A DNA stretch of 64,000 nt from Acanthosepion lycidas (lineage: Eukaryota; Mollusca; Cephalopoda; Sepiida; Sepiidae), in NCBI GenBank assembly GCA_963932145.1, contig OZ010616.1, forward strand, positions 56,424,431-56,488,430, in the 5' to 3' direction. This document shows positions 40,501 through 56,166 of this stretch, in pieces. The number at the start of each line of letters is the position of its first letter. The stretch's first letter is position 1. The notes beneath the pieces are model-generated. The model was not told the DNA's origin. It saw only the letters and a program-made list of their open reading frames with translations, and ran no database searches. The translations under genes and the position numbers were made by a program.

Positions 40501-43500
40501 ATATTCCCAAAATATGAGACACCCAGGAAGACTGTAAATACACTATGATAAAAACAATAAATATGAGGAAATTAGTCTGAGATAATCAAAATTCAATGAT
40601 GAAAATACCTTAAAAAAAAAAAAAAAAAAAAATATACTGTAAATCCTCAAATTGTTAACAATTTAACATTTTAATCCAGTATCTTTAGAAGGTGTCATTT
40701 TCTGCTTAAAGGCTAAGTGTTTCATCTGTTTTCATTGGGATGGAGTTTTGAAACAATCCCAGTTTTTTTAAAATAGATACTATAGTAAAAATTTGCCATG
40801 AAGAATGTGTCTTATAATTGCTCAAATACCTATGTTAGCAATTAGGTCCTGTTGAGGGCATTGGTTAACAAGTTTTCATCATCTATCACAATTTACAGCT
40901 AGGTTCCTAGCTTATGTTCAGATTGAGCCTTTACCTTTGTCTTAGTATGGCTCTCATATTTCTTCTAAGTCTTTTACCAGTTAGTAACCATTAGAGCAAT
41001 TAACTAGCTGAGCAAGTCTTCTATCTTCATTATGTGTCCAAAGAATCATAGGTGTTGAAACTTCACTTTCTTGTTTAGTAGCTTCTTCAGTGTCTTTCAT
41101 TTCTCATTTTGTTATCAGGACATTGAAAATGCTGCACAGTCTCTTGGCTGTGTTAGTGGCATTGTTTGTTTTGCTTCCTATTCAGAGCATTGTAAAAGCC
41201 TCGACTTTATATAAAAGCTGAAGTATCAGCTCCTGTACATGCTTGAAGATGTTTGAAGACTTGCAATGGTTACAAGCTGATGTCTTTCTATCTCAATGTT
41301 GTTGCTGATGTTATTTCCACATTTTTCAATGATTACATTACCAGAATGATTGTATTTGATTGTGGGGGTCAGTGTGCATTGTTTTGGATTTCTTGTCACT
41401 AATTTGGAAACCGATCTTTGAATCAACATTTTGTCTTCTGCTAGAGCTTATATCAGCTGCCAATTCCTCTCTGCAATGTCATGTTCTGAATTTGCTATTG
41501 CTCGACAAAGTCTACAAAGATGATAAAAAAAGAAGAAATTGTGAATGCATTCATTTTTGTTTCACTTCAGAAACTATATGGAAGAAGTATATCATGTTCT
41601 TCTGAAAGCACAATAGTTGGATTGTTGGTACAAGAATCTGGAATCAAATTACTTATACCGGTTGAGGGAACAAATTATGACACTTATCTAATTCTAAATT
41701 TGAAATGTTTCAAGCTGAAAAGGCTATTTTAACAAACTTTGTTTTTTCTGCAGTAAGTACACATCTGTATCATGTTTTCAAAACCTTGACTGATGATTCA
41801 TAGCAGTATGTTGTGTTGACAATTGAGATTAGTCACACACTAATCTTCTTTAGTTTACTATATTTTCTTTGGAAGATTTTTCCATAATATTCAATTGAAG
41901 ATTCAGGTTTATGGATCATCTTTAGATCTTGGTCCTTCCATAAGCCTCATGTTAAACATCAGAGCCACACGTGATTTGTGAGCTAGGGTTTGGTAACTTC
42001 TAAAGTTTGTTCTTATGATAACCTACCAATTAAAAAGACTAATGCATAATACATTTGTTGCAATTAAATGTACAACAAAGTAAATTTATAATTTAAAAAA
42101 AAAAGGCAAAGTTTAACATACATACTTGAAAAAAAAATGGTGTCAAAAGGAATTTTAATAAAACAGACATGAAACTGGATTTATACATTCTTTTTTCTTG
42201 AGACTTGACAACAAAAGAATTAAAGACTATTTTATTCATTGTTTATTTACAAGAATAATTTTATATTTACAAGTTTATAAAAAATATGTTAACCAACTAC
42301 AATGCAATATTTATTATTTACCATATTAAATATAAAAAGGCGACAATTTATCCATCGCACCCTTTATAGCCTGTTCTGTAGGATCATTTTAGACTAATGA
42401 TCACAGGATTATTGATAAAGTTTAACATTTTTAGCTGAAGAAAGCAATATTTCATTATTTACAAGAATAATTTTATATTTACAAGTTTATAAAAATATGT
42501 GAAGCAACTACAATGCAATATTTATTATTTATCTTACTATAAAGAAATAAGTATGAAAACGGTTTTTTAATTCATAAATTAATAAAAATGTCTGAACCAG
42601 AAAATTTAAATAAACACATAACAAATAACTAATTAAGATTTTTGAAAAAAAAACGAAACATTTTCTGGGTATTTGTTTCATTTGCTCTCACTAGAAGGAA
42701 ATTACTGGAAAGTAATTGAAACTCACCTGAAGAGAGCTGAATGTGTAATGCTCCTCATGCCAATGACACTTCCACCGAGCCTCACTACGGCATATGACTT
42801 CACTGAATTTTAATGTGTTCCTCTCGAATTTTAAACTGGGGTCATCAGGAGAGAATGTGCACCGTTTCGGGGCCTTCCTCTCAACGGTTTCAGTTGCACA
42901 CCGCCCCCCCACTGATGTGAGGCCCCATTATAACAATATACAAGTGTTGTAGATAAACTAGTTCAAATGTGTGACGGCAAAATTAAATTTACGAAAATTC
43001 CGAAAAATGGCAAACCTCGCGTTCTGAGAATGCAACGTGAACCTCATTACGCATTCACGGTCAGTCATGTCATGCCGTCATGTTCGCTGAAACACTCCCA
43101 GGAGTATTTTGTTTTTTCCATATCCACATAGAACTATTTTCTGTTACTTCTATTAGGCGTTTTATACTTTTGGCCCTATTACGCCCTATAAATTCACTAT
43201 AATAGGTTTTGAGCATCTGGGTTTATACTACTTTTTTTTTATTAATTCTCAAAAAAAAAAGTTTATTTACAAGAATAGTGTAAAAGAAAATGCATAAATC
43301 CAGTTTCAGTTTGGGTTTTATTAAAGCTTTTTAAAGTAATAAATATTGCTATGGTGGAGTATACAGTAATAGTAGTGTCAAGAGAAAAAAGTCCTTTTGA
43401 TACATTGTTTTTAGTGGGAGGATTTGAATATTGAACTTTGCCAAAAATTAAATTTACTTTACCATATTTTATAAAATAAAATAAATTTGCAAATATTGGA

Positions 43501-45045
43501 TATAAGAAATTGGAAAGGAATTCCGTAACAAAGTAAAAATATAAGGTCCTATTTGGAGAAAAGGAAAGCTATAATTTTAAACCAAGAGGTCAAAATTGTA
43601 ATTTAAAAAAAAAAAAAAAAAAAAGAGAAGAAAATATGTTTAATTGTGCAATTCCTGTTTAATTTGCTATTCAAATTATGAATTTCATTTTATACATGAT
43701 AAGCATCAGTTGACATGGACATGATTAAGATCTATTTAAATAAACCTGATAAAGCTCAAGTGATCAGATAAAAGATTTATAGAATCTTTAGTCATTTGAA
43801 AACAATGAGGACTTTATAGTGACTTAAAGCTGATATTTTTCCTTTGAACTGACACTTAATTTTTTTCAACTACAGATAACCAATCAGTTTTTATTATGGA
43901 CACCAGTTTTGTTCTTTGTAATCAATCACATTACAAAAAAGGATTTTTCTATAGGTTAGTAAACTGACTTCAGTAAAGCACCTTACAAAATATTTTGTTG
44001 ATTCATTCAGAATAGCTGAAAAATATTTAGTATACATAGTATTTTTTCCATAATTTTAATACTAATTTATTAGAATTGTTTTTTTTTCTTCATCTGTAGA
44101 TAGCAAATTGTAATTAAACAAACAAAAAATAAAATGGCAATCCATCATAGTCATTTGACTCAACATTGTTTAACATTAATTTTATCTGGTAGTATACAAA
44201 AAGAAAATAAGAGATAATTTCTGCAATTATATTGGTGGTTACCCTAATGGAAAAATTTTAATAAACTAAATAATTGAAAATTAAAAAAAAAATACTATAA
44301 ATGTTCTTTAAAAATTTCTCATTAACTTTAGATAGATTTAATCTATTTCATGTGCATGTGGATGCTTGAAAAACAATACTTTGAACTTTATCATGTAATG
44401 ACATTTTTAGCAAAGCATACATGAAAACATGGTTCTAAATAAGTGATATTCTTTTTCTCTCTCTATAATTCTAAAAATGTTCATTTTACAACAGGATGCA
44501 GAAGCTTTAAATACAACATTTATTTATTAATATTTCATTATTTACGATAATATTAAAAAAAAGAACATTGTAGATTTAAGATTTGTCAACATTCTTTTAA
44601 ATAACTGTAAAAAGATCTCAAAAACTTATTAGTAATTACTAATAATTAGGTATATTTTTGTTTATAAACTTGATTATTGTATTGTGGCTGATGATATTAT
44701 TGTTGAAACTTCTAGTCTACTAAGATGGAGTAAATTTTCATAGAATATTTATCACATTACTAGTAAAAACTAAAAAATGTTCTTAAAGATCGTTAAAGAA
44801 ATGCTGAATTAACATATTACTAAAATATTTCGGTGATGGATTTCAAGAGTTATGTGTAAGGAACATTAATTATGGTAATCATTATGATAATCCTATATTA
44901 GTCAAAAATAAATATGCAAATCTGGATATCTACCAATAGCATTCACATTTCAGTTTTCGTATACTAATATTCAATTTAAAGTGCTCAGATAATGATGCAT
45001 ACTAAAAACCAAAGTTATTACCTTCTTTCACACATGCAAACACAC

Positions 45046-45079
<34 letters not shown>

Positions 45080-45104
45080 CTATCTATATATATATATCTA
45101 TCTA

Positions 45105-45141
<37 letters not shown>

Positions 45142-48100
45142 CACAAACTCAGTGGACAAAATTCCAGCCACTTACCCCCAAAAGTAAATAAAATCAGTCT
45201 TGTAAATAAAAAGAATTTAACATTGAACAGTAAAGGAACGTTTAATTCAAATTTTGATGTCAAATTAAGACATTAATAATAATATTCAATATATACACTT
45301 ATATTTACAAGAAAGATTGATGTCTGTCACCTACTTTACAGGTCTGCTCTGTTAGCTATAAAAATTCATAGTAAATCAATCCAAACATTAAAAAACGTTT
45401 TCTAACAATGCTAGTCACATATTTGATATATTTCATAGTAAAGGAATCTTAGTATTCCATTTCTTTTTGAAGAAAGCCCTAAGAAGGGGTGTGTGTGTTT
45501 TTTGTTTTTTTTAAGTTTGTGGCAAAACATAAACCATTCAGATCATTTACAAACATATTAATATATGTTTGTAAATGATCTGAACGGTTTGCTGAATTAA
45601 GGGCTTAAATAAAGTTTTATGTATGAAATAACTTTCTTGATTATATATGAGACTTTTCTTTTTGTGACTGAGATTTTAACCACTTTTGGAATAAGAGGCA
45701 GGGATTTTTTTTTTTTTTTTTTTGTTATATAGGAAAAGAAAAACTTATCCAATGTGTTTTATCCTCTGATTGACATTATCAAGACACAAAGTCCATTAGA
45801 GGACAAAGCATGTTGGCTAAGAAAAGTTTTCATATTGTCCTTTTACAGATATATTTCAGTTATATCTGAAATTTTATACACACACACACACACACACACA
45901 CAAATTATATGTATCGGTAATAGAAACATTGGGAAGAGAATAATTAAGATTTGAAGTTGTTTTGAAAATTGGACTTCTCAAGAAAACTGAAGATAATTTG
46001 GATGGCAATTATTCTGGTTGACTTGCTTATCATTCATCATTCTGAATTAAGTACCAAAATTTTCACAGGTAAGATTTTTTTTGTTATATTTTCAACTTTC
46101 ATGCAAAAAATTATTTTTCTACTTATTCCCTCACTAGCTATAAGTTTATGACTATGGGTTAATATAATAAATTTTTCTTGAAGGATTCTATTTTATTTCT
46201 AACTTATTAAATTTAACTCACTCCTTCAATACATTTTTATTTGCTTATAATAAAAACACTTTTAGCTTATCTGATAAGTGTTTACTTTCTCTAAATTGGG
46301 TTACTATATTCAAGCCAGGAAACTTTTATAAAAATCAAGACAACCTTTTTATATTTTGTATTAAAAAGCAGAATTTGTATCTTGTAGTTTTAGATACTTA
46401 TATACAGTTGTTAATTAATATAGGGAAAGATTGTTTTAAAAAGTTTTGCTTTATCTTTTTTGGTGACCCACTAGCTGACTTTTTTTTTCCAACACTGTGC
46501 CGAGAGTAAGGACAACAGTGAAACTCGTATTTACAGGTGAATGTGGAATGGGTGCCTTGTATTCGTGATATTCATGTCTGCAGGACAGTGTTGGTGAGCA
46601 AAACAAGAACTTGAGATCTACTGCTCTGGACACTTAGCTATAAAGCAAGGTAGGTTGGTTGCCAAGCAACTGCCTACATTAACCAGCTGAATGCCACCCT
46701 AATGACCTTCTGACCATGATGCAGAACCGTGATGGTTGGCATGATACTCAGGAATTTCAGAGCTAGCTTGACCAAATAAGAATAAAAAACAAATATATCC
46801 TTTAAATACTACACAAATAACCATTTAAAATAATTTACAGGCACAAGGCTTTGGTGTCTAATCACCAAAAAGAATTAAACAGCATTACATTTAAATAATG
46901 CTGTTTATATGAGCAAATTTGTACTGGTCATTTGCTGTTCTTCACTACTGAGCTGTTGTCTCACATCAGTCAGTTACATGCCATGCGTGATACACGCTTA
47001 GGCGATCATGTATCTTTCGATACATGACTGATGAGGCAGATTTTTTCCCTCAGTAAGTTGCCATTGCTTTCTGTGATAGACAAGTTGCTATCCAAGGCTA
47101 GAGAACCTGGTCTATCCTGCTATTTACCCATAGCTGGAGAAGAGGAGGATTCATACCTTTCCCAAGGGTATTAGTATGTAAGTGAATATAATGGATTCAA
47201 CTGGAATTCAAACTCAGCTCTCCAATTCCTCAATCTGAGCTGCTATCCACTGTACCTCCTCCTGTTGTATCACATACATTATAAAATAGTGAAATTTATC
47301 CAAAATGACTATGGTTAACCTAATACCCAGGGGATAGGTCTTTGTGTTAGAATACTTGAAATATTTTAAGATGTTATTAGAAAAAAATAGTCCACATAAT
47401 ATTTCAATCATTTGACATTTTGTTTTTTTTTTTTTTTTTTATTTCAAATTAAAGAAGTAAAGGAAGAACAAACAAAAATACCTTATGTAGTAAATAACAT
47501 TTTTCATCTTATTTTTCTATTTATACAGCATCATATCAATGGGGCACTAATCTGATTAGGTTCTTTTATTGCTTTCAATCATTAATTTTTTTTTTTTTCC
47601 AGCATTTATCATATTGTACAGATTCCCATATTGGGTATAGTGTCAATTGTCTTGAATTTTTTGCCATAAGCTAATGATTAAGTGACACATCACCTCAGCA
47701 TGGTAGGCTGTTTCAAGTCATTCTTACACTGAAAAACTCATTACTGACACTTGATTTTCAGCCTGTAACTTAACCATATTTAATAATTCTAAATAAATCT
47801 AATATTTCCTTAATTCAACAAATTGACATTACTGCCTGACATACAATCCCAACACAATGTTTAACTTTTATTTTCATGTTGTGCATGTGGTACTCTATCT
47901 CTGACTAATAAACACAAAGTTCTTAAATTTTGTTATAACTCTATATTAAGTTAGATTACTTTTCCCTATACCTTTTGAATTAGATATTTGTTTACTCTTT
48001 AAGGAAATATGTTGCCTGTAAAACAAAATATACTCTGAGCCTCTGATTTAGATAATTTTAAAAAATGTTTTACTAGATGGGCAAAATTTAATTATTGCCA

Positions 48101-51100
48101 TAAAAAGTAAAATGAGAAGAAAAAAAAAAAAAAAGACAGGATAGTTACCAAAAACATCTGTGAATTCTTTGATCTCAAAATGTTTTTCTAATAATATCAA
48201 TTCCAATAGGAAAATGTAAACTTGTTTCACTTTGTCGACAAATAAAATGTAGAAATTCTGAGTAGTAAGTAATGTTTGAAGAGATATTTTGCTATATATA
48301 ATGTACTCTTATCAAAGCTTGCATCATTTAAAAGGTTATAAAATGTAGATTTTTATGAGTGAGATGATTTTTTTTTTTTTTATCAAGAACAATATTGGGG
48401 GTCGGGAATGTATGATAAAATGGAAAGTTTTCTTTTAACATTTTTTGTCCCTTAGGACTCATCAGACTAAAAGTTTTTATGAGTACAGAAAAATCATATC
48501 AAAGAAAATTGTTGTTTATTGATATCCCTAATTTATCTATATAGAAACTGTATAAATAATTTATTATTGCAAATATATCCTTTTGACTTGTAGGGTGCTT
48601 ATTTGGACTATATTATCCATCCTTAATTTTTGTTATTAATCCATAAGCCATATTGAATTTATAGTAATAAGCAATATTTTAATGACCTAAAATGCTGACA
48701 GTATTATTTCATTACTATGAATTAAAAAATATCTTATTTTATTATTATTTTTTTTTTTTTTTTTTTTAAATTTTTATAAAATTACCTATTTTAAATGAAA
48801 ATATGACTAATTTTTCTTTTTTTTCTTTCCTCCACACAAACCGAGGTAATGATTTTTTTGTTTTCTCACCTTAACAAATCATGCCTTATTTTCTTTTCAA
48901 AAAGTGATTCTCATTTAGTATTTGCCTTTTACTTTGCTTACAACATACAACTATTTACAACTGTTTTTCAATAAGTGTTCTTTATTTGTATATAACCTTT
49001 TGATAATTGCATTAATGATAGATTAAGGCTTTACTGGTTGTGTATTTCTGATTACATTTATTATGCATTGTATTATTGCTTTATCCAACTGGAACTATTC
49101 ACCTATCTTACTTTCAATTCAGTCTTCTTACATCTTAAATTCTTACTTTAAATTTGAACACTTAAGCAACCTTAATTATCAGTTTTATTCATCAGTGATT
49201 TTTTTTTTACAGTTTAAGATTGCATTTAAAATATATATTTAATATCATAAACAAGTTGAATATCTTAAGTCATCTGTTAGAATTTAGTTTTAGCTGTGAA
49301 CAAATAAAAAATTTTTTTACTGTGAAATTGATCATGTGATATCATTTTGTGAATTTTCACAATTTTGTGCATTGCATTGTTTGGATTTAATAAAGTTCAT
49401 TTGACTTTTTTGTTCATATGCTTAAATAAATATATATAAAGAAAACATTTATTAGCAGAAAATAACAGACAAATGATATTGAACATTCAATTGAAGAGAT
49501 AAGGTTTTGATATGATTGAGACCTAGAAATAATTCACAATATATTGTGTACCCTCTTTTCTTAGGAATTAGTAGCACCACTTAATGTCATTTTAGTTAGA
49601 AAAAAAAAACGAATCTTGTGCAGCACTTCTCTAGGTATTTAGTAGGCATAGTGAACAGTCCCCCAGCTTTCACTAGTAGATGCACAGGTGCTACAAAACT
49701 TCAAGAGTAGACTTGAGCAACATTGAACTGGAAGGTTTCTGGGCATCATGAAGGACTAGATCAAAGATTTTTTGTTTAACCTCAATTATTATTGTATATA
49801 CAAGATTATTTAAGAAGGCTGTAATATATATATATATAACTGTAAAAAGACTATATGGATAAAGACAAAAAGAAAACCTTTCTTTATTTACGTTTCCACC
49901 CCTGAGGGACTTTAAATTTATCATGGTAGAGTCCCTCAGGATGAAACACATTGGGGGGGGGGAATGTTCCTTTTGTCTTTATATATTGAACATTCTGTGG
50001 AGGGCAAGAAATTAACTTGGTGTGGTAGAATTCACATTGGTTATGCTGAATAAAAAATACTGGAATATTTTAAAATTACTTAATGTTTGCATTTTTTTTT
50101 TGTTAATTACAATAATTAAGGCATTTTAAATATTAAGAATCACCTACACTGAGAAATCTAGGGAATTAAAAGTTTTTTATAATGAAAAAGATATTAAAGT
50201 CTATTTTGTTTAGATATCTGAAAAGAATGATTTTATATAATTGGTACTTAAAATGGTTATAATATAGAACACTGAAATTAAATATATATAATAATGCTAT
50301 ACAGTAATAATTGATTTGGGTAAAAATTAATATGTAGTAAAATTTACTTTACTCTATATAAGTTGTCTAATATTTTAATCTTAGAAAAGTTTTTTTTTTT
50401 TTTTATAATCTTAAATTTCGATTAATGTTGTACAACTACTTTAAAATGTGTACACGTGTTACAAATGCTATATTGAAAATCAGGTCATTCTTGTGACACA
50501 TTGTTAAAGAACACTAGAAAATGGGTCATCTTGATCCTATTTCTTTGCAAATAGTAAATAAGAATAATAACTTTTTGTTGTAACCTGTTTATCTTGCATC
50601 ATTATGTATATAATAATAATGGTAATATATAATCTCAATTTACAGTTAAACTAAGGGAATTAAATATTGATGAATTTTAAATTGTCATAATAAATTGAGA
50701 TTAAAATTTATAAATTAGCTATTGTAACCATATATTAACTACTTAAATGTTTAACAATTTTAAATATTAATTAATGTTATCCATAATGGTTTTCTGATTA
50801 CAACTATGAAAGTTGAAGCCCAGGCCAATGAAATCCTTGAAGTATTTGTAAAACTGACTTGGTATATGATCCCCCCGCCCTACACATACACATGCTAAAT
50901 GCAAAAGATATTTTAAGTTTAATCTTGGATAACAGCTTATTTTATATGAAAACTGCACTATTATAAATTTATTTAATGTAGTTACATTTAATTCATAATT
51001 TATTTAATTCATGATTATTAATATTTTTGCAAAAAAAAAAAAAAATTTCTCTCACCTTACCCTTTATCACTGTATGATTTCACTTGCAAATTTGAATTTG

Positions 51101-52370
51101 TTTCAATTTCATAGTTGTGTTGTCATACCCTGCTATAGCAACAGAAAACAACTTTAAGTGAAATTAACAATAAGGTTACTGCAATTGAGAAAAAAATGCA
51201 GTGGAAAAGGAAATAGTATTAATCATGCAGAGTACTAAAAGTTAAAGTTTCATATTATATTTTAAGCAGTCATTTACCATTAAGTACATTGACAAATTAA
51301 TGTTTTCATATCAAATTTAGCATTCAAAAATGAATTTTACTTTAATTTCTGCATAAAATTAATTTGGGAGTTAATTTCTCAAACTTAGGTTCTAAGGTGA
51401 TCATTTTTTACAAATAATAAGGATAAGTTTTGTATTACAATGAAATCATATCATTCTTATTTTGTTTTTGTCTTCTTTTTTTTTCAATAAATACTTTAGA
51501 TAGGAAAATGTTCATATTTTTCAAAATGTGATATTTAAAAAAAATTTACTTAAATTTAAAAAAATAAATGTTGATAATATTGTTTATATATAGATGGTGA
51601 CTTTAAAAAAATCTTATTTTTTTTCTTATAGGATTTTTAAGTACAATCTTCACTACAAAGGATTAATTAGCAGCATGTTTGTGCATCTAATTTTCTATGT
51701 TAATAGTCTATTAATTTTTTCAATTATTAATACAGACACTATACCTGAAAACTGGACAAAGTCTTAGCCTCATATCCAGAAAGTAGATATGATTCCAGTC
51801 TCATGAATAAGACACCTGTAAAAAGAAACAAATTTAACATTGAAAATTCAAGGAACTTTTAATTCTAATTTTAATGTAACATTGAGACATTAATTATAAT
51901 ATCCAATATATACATTTATATGCAAGTTATTTCGCGAATAAAAACTTTATTTCAGCTCTTAATTTGGCATAATATTCATATACAATCCCTGTGGTTTGTT
52001 TACGTTTTGATGCAAACTTTAAAAAGCACCCTTCGAAAGGCTTTCCTCACATCAAGTTGGGTCTTATGGGATACTAGGACACCCTAACTATGAAATATAC
52101 CAAATATTTGGCTCTAACATTCTTAGAAAGTGTTTTATAGAGGCTGGATCAATTTACAATAAATTTCTATAGTAAATTGAGCTGACCCATAAACTTGTGA
52201 AGTACTCAACAAATATTTTTTGTACATCTATAATTCGGTGTATATATTGGATATTATTATTAATGTCCCAATTTGGCATTAAAATTTTAATAGTTCTTTG
52301 AATTTTCAATGTTAAATTTCTTTCTTTTTATATATGAAGCTTTTATTTGAGATTCGGATTTTGTGGCAAT

Positions 52371-52431
<61 letters not shown>

Positions 52432-53431
52432 AATCCTTGCTTCACTATACTAATATGCCTATGCAAGTCTTTATTACTTGTGATCTTTTAGTACTTTTTG
52501 TATCATGAAATCCTTATAGAGATAATCATAATCAGTAAAAAATTTTATATATCTTCTAAGAGAATACCTGCTGGCGGCACAGCATGTTATCTCCTATTAA
52601 AATAAAAATTCTAATCACAGTCCACTAAAGCAAACAACTAGAAAAATATTAAATACTAATGCCCTTATTTACTAAAACCATGTTAATCATTAAAGAATAA
52701 TCAGTTTTCTGTATAATGATAAAGAATTAGCAAAAGTTCTCGTACATTGTTTGTTATATTCCAAAAATTATTGAATAATATAGGCTTTTTGCATTTGCCT
52801 CTTGTAATTTTATGAATGTTTAGTATTTAGGATCCAGAACATTAATTTAAGGAATATTGGTCTAGGGAACACTTCTAAAGAATATTCGTCAATAGAATTA
52901 TGGTCTAATGTGTGATGTATTAATCTAGAAACAATGCATACCAATACTTATAAACAGCATGTATCATCAGTAACTAATGTTGTTATCAGTGTCTTAAATA
53001 TTATTCTGTAAAATAAAGTGAATATCAATATAATTGAGTATTTTGTACATGAATTAATTTATTAAAAAATATAGACTAATAGTCTTTAAACAGGTATTCT
53101 ATAGACCAATGGTGTTTTTTTTTTTTTTTTTTTTTTTTTTTTCTATGTGTAGCTTAGATGTGGCACAAGGAACCCAGCTAGGAACTAACCTACTATTTAG
53201 TCATAACTAATCTATTGAGACAACCTTGCTAACCATTATACTACATTGAAGTGCTCAATTCTATAGACCAATGTTCTTAGATGTGTATTCCTTAGATAAA
53301 TGTCCTTAGATAGGTTTCGCTAATTTTTGATATTTTGAATATATTTTTGCTCTAATTTCAAACTGACCAGAAATAGATCTTTAATGTCTATAATTTTGAA
53401 GAGATATTTTTTTTGATATTTTAATTTAAAC

Positions 53432-53474
<43 letters not shown>

Positions 53475-56131
53475 GTTGTAGGAGATTAAAACAAAAATGT
53501 AAAATATTTTAAATTAAATGTTATGGCTAGTGGAATTATACTCCATTTGTTATCATCTTACCTGGAGATTATATATATATATATATATATATATACAATT
53601 TATAGAAAGAATTAAATAGCAATGTTAATGTAATTAATGGCGAAATCACTTCGTAAAACATACATTTTTCATTTTCATTATCCCCCCCCCAAAAAAAAAA
53701 AACACTCTTTTTCATTCACTCTTTCATGACCTTAAGCTGTGGTGCTCTATGTATTGAGAAAATTGCGCCCTGAAGATGACAATTTGAAATTGTTGAAAGT
53801 TCTTGGAAAGTGTCTTCCATCTGACAACAACTTGAATATAAGGATCTTATTATTCAAGGAATTGATAGTAAGTTAATGTCTCATTAAATCCTGTTAACAA
53901 AGTGATTTCACCATTAATCACATTAACATTACTATTTAATTCTTTCTATAAATTGTTTCTTTATGATATAAAATATAAGCTTCACACTTATATATAAGGA
54001 ATGTCATCAGCACACAGGTTGTTTTCACAGCCTCTAATTAAAACAGCCTGAATTAGAAAATAATTTACTTTTCATCTATGCTGCTTGCTTAAATCATGAA
54101 ATGTAAAATCAACTAGTGTTGCAATAGAAAGCAACCAGAACAAAAAAAAGAAAACTAATTAAAAAATTAATAACAGTGCATTATTTAAAAAAAAGAAAAA
54201 TTAGATAACTTAAGATTTTTATGTTGCTTAAAACTTTCACTTTGGGAGAAAAGTATTTCTTTAGGTTCAACATTATCATACCAAATTGAAAATAAACAGA
54301 ATTATATCATTACCTTTTTTTTCTCAAACAAATTCAGTTCCTATTGTAGGTTTTTAATGTGGATTTATTATGTGTAACATAATCTATCAATAGACTTTTT
54401 TCTTTTCTTTTTTTTCTTTTTTCTTTTTTCAATTTATAATTTAAGGAGGTAGAAGTATAATTTTTACTTTAATCTTAGCATTTTTATTGAATGAGGTCTG
54501 TGTTTAGTTTCCAGTTAAAATTAAACTATCAATTATAAAAATATTAAATATAAATTTAGCAAAGTTCTGAAGTGTTACATGAACTATTTATTTTTTTATA
54601 CTCGATATGAACTTCAAGGTGCTGTTGTAATCAATGTTGTGATTCCTAAGTTAGTATTATATAATTCTCCTGAAGTTTTTTTTAAAATTTTTAAATTTTA
54701 TTTTTATTTTTTAATGAAAATAACATTGCATATAAATTTGATTCTTTGCCAATATATTTAAATATATTACATAATTTGTATTATTCCAGAACAGACAGTT
54801 ATATATTGAATATTTTTTGTAACAATGTATTGTTGTTTAAATGATTGATAAAAAGCAAATACTTAAAATATTGCCAAGTTAAAAAAAAAAAAAAAATAGA
54901 TTTTTATTATCTTCTTAGAATCTAATTTTAGAAAAACAATTGAAAGATTAAGCTGATCTACTTATGAATCCCAATGAATTAATTTAATAGGATTAAAAAA
55001 AAGTTTCTTAACTTAATCTCACTATTATAATCTTCTGATTCAGAAGTAACATTGTTACATACTTTTTTAATTTACAATGTAATTTAATAATGTTTTTGAG
55101 AAATTGCTTCCATTCGTGTACGTTAAAAACACGTGTGAATGAGTATATAATCTGGTTAGATGGAATTACTATGTAAACTTATTTCTGTTTATATACTGAA
55201 CTTTTTTCTCATTATTATAAAAACTTTTTCAATAAAAGTACCTCTCTTGGTATAAATATTTAAATTTTTTTTACTTAATAATTTGCATGTTGAGACAATT
55301 GGCATAATATTGTGCCAATATGTATATGGTAAGTACACAAATTTGATGCTTAAAAATAACAAAAATGGAGATAGGGTATTTTGTTAAAAGAAAAAAATTT
55401 ATTTGCACTAGTTTCTCTGGTTGCACTTAATGATCTTCTGTTTTGTCTCAATGAGAGCACCACAGCTTAAGTTCATGGAAGAGTGAATGAAGAAGAGTGG
55501 TTTGGGGTTGGGGTGTAGTAAAATTGAAAAATGCATGTTTTATTCAGAGAATTCTGTCTGCATTAGCCATTGATATAAAGTACCAAAAAAAAAACAAACG
55601 ACTTTTAGGAAATCTAGTTTCCATATAGTGTTAAAATTGATTTTTAATTTTTGTTTTTTATTATCCAAATTTAAAATGTTTATAAACTCAATGAAATGCT
55701 GCAGTTTTACATTTCATTATTTTTAAGAAAAAAACAAAAACAAAACTGCCATGCTCTTTATTTCACTTTTTCTCTCTTTCTTTCTCTCTCACATGCTCTG
55801 CCCTGCATAATTTTGTTAACTGATCTTGGATAATGTTTCTTAATATCCTTAACCACTATTGTCTATTGTTTTCATCCTTTTTCTAATGCATTTGTCTTTG
55901 ATTATATTTTCTTGGAATGGAGATATGGGCATTTTCAGGATCTCAATTATTTTCACTTCGAAAAACTATCCTGATTCTTCAGACCCTTTCTTAAACCTTT
56001 CTTATGCCAATTGCTATCACATTGGTCGGTTTCCTGAAAATCTTTTTATTTGTAATTATTTTTCAGATTCATAATTGCATGTGTTATGTATATGAGTCAG
56101 TTAAGTTCGGTATTATATGCTTATCTTCATA

Positions 56132-56166
<35 letters not shown>

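Noticed and set aside
41360-41732. Two overlapping + strand frames
   Set aside because: Opposite strand of a probable LINE relic; no recognisable protein.
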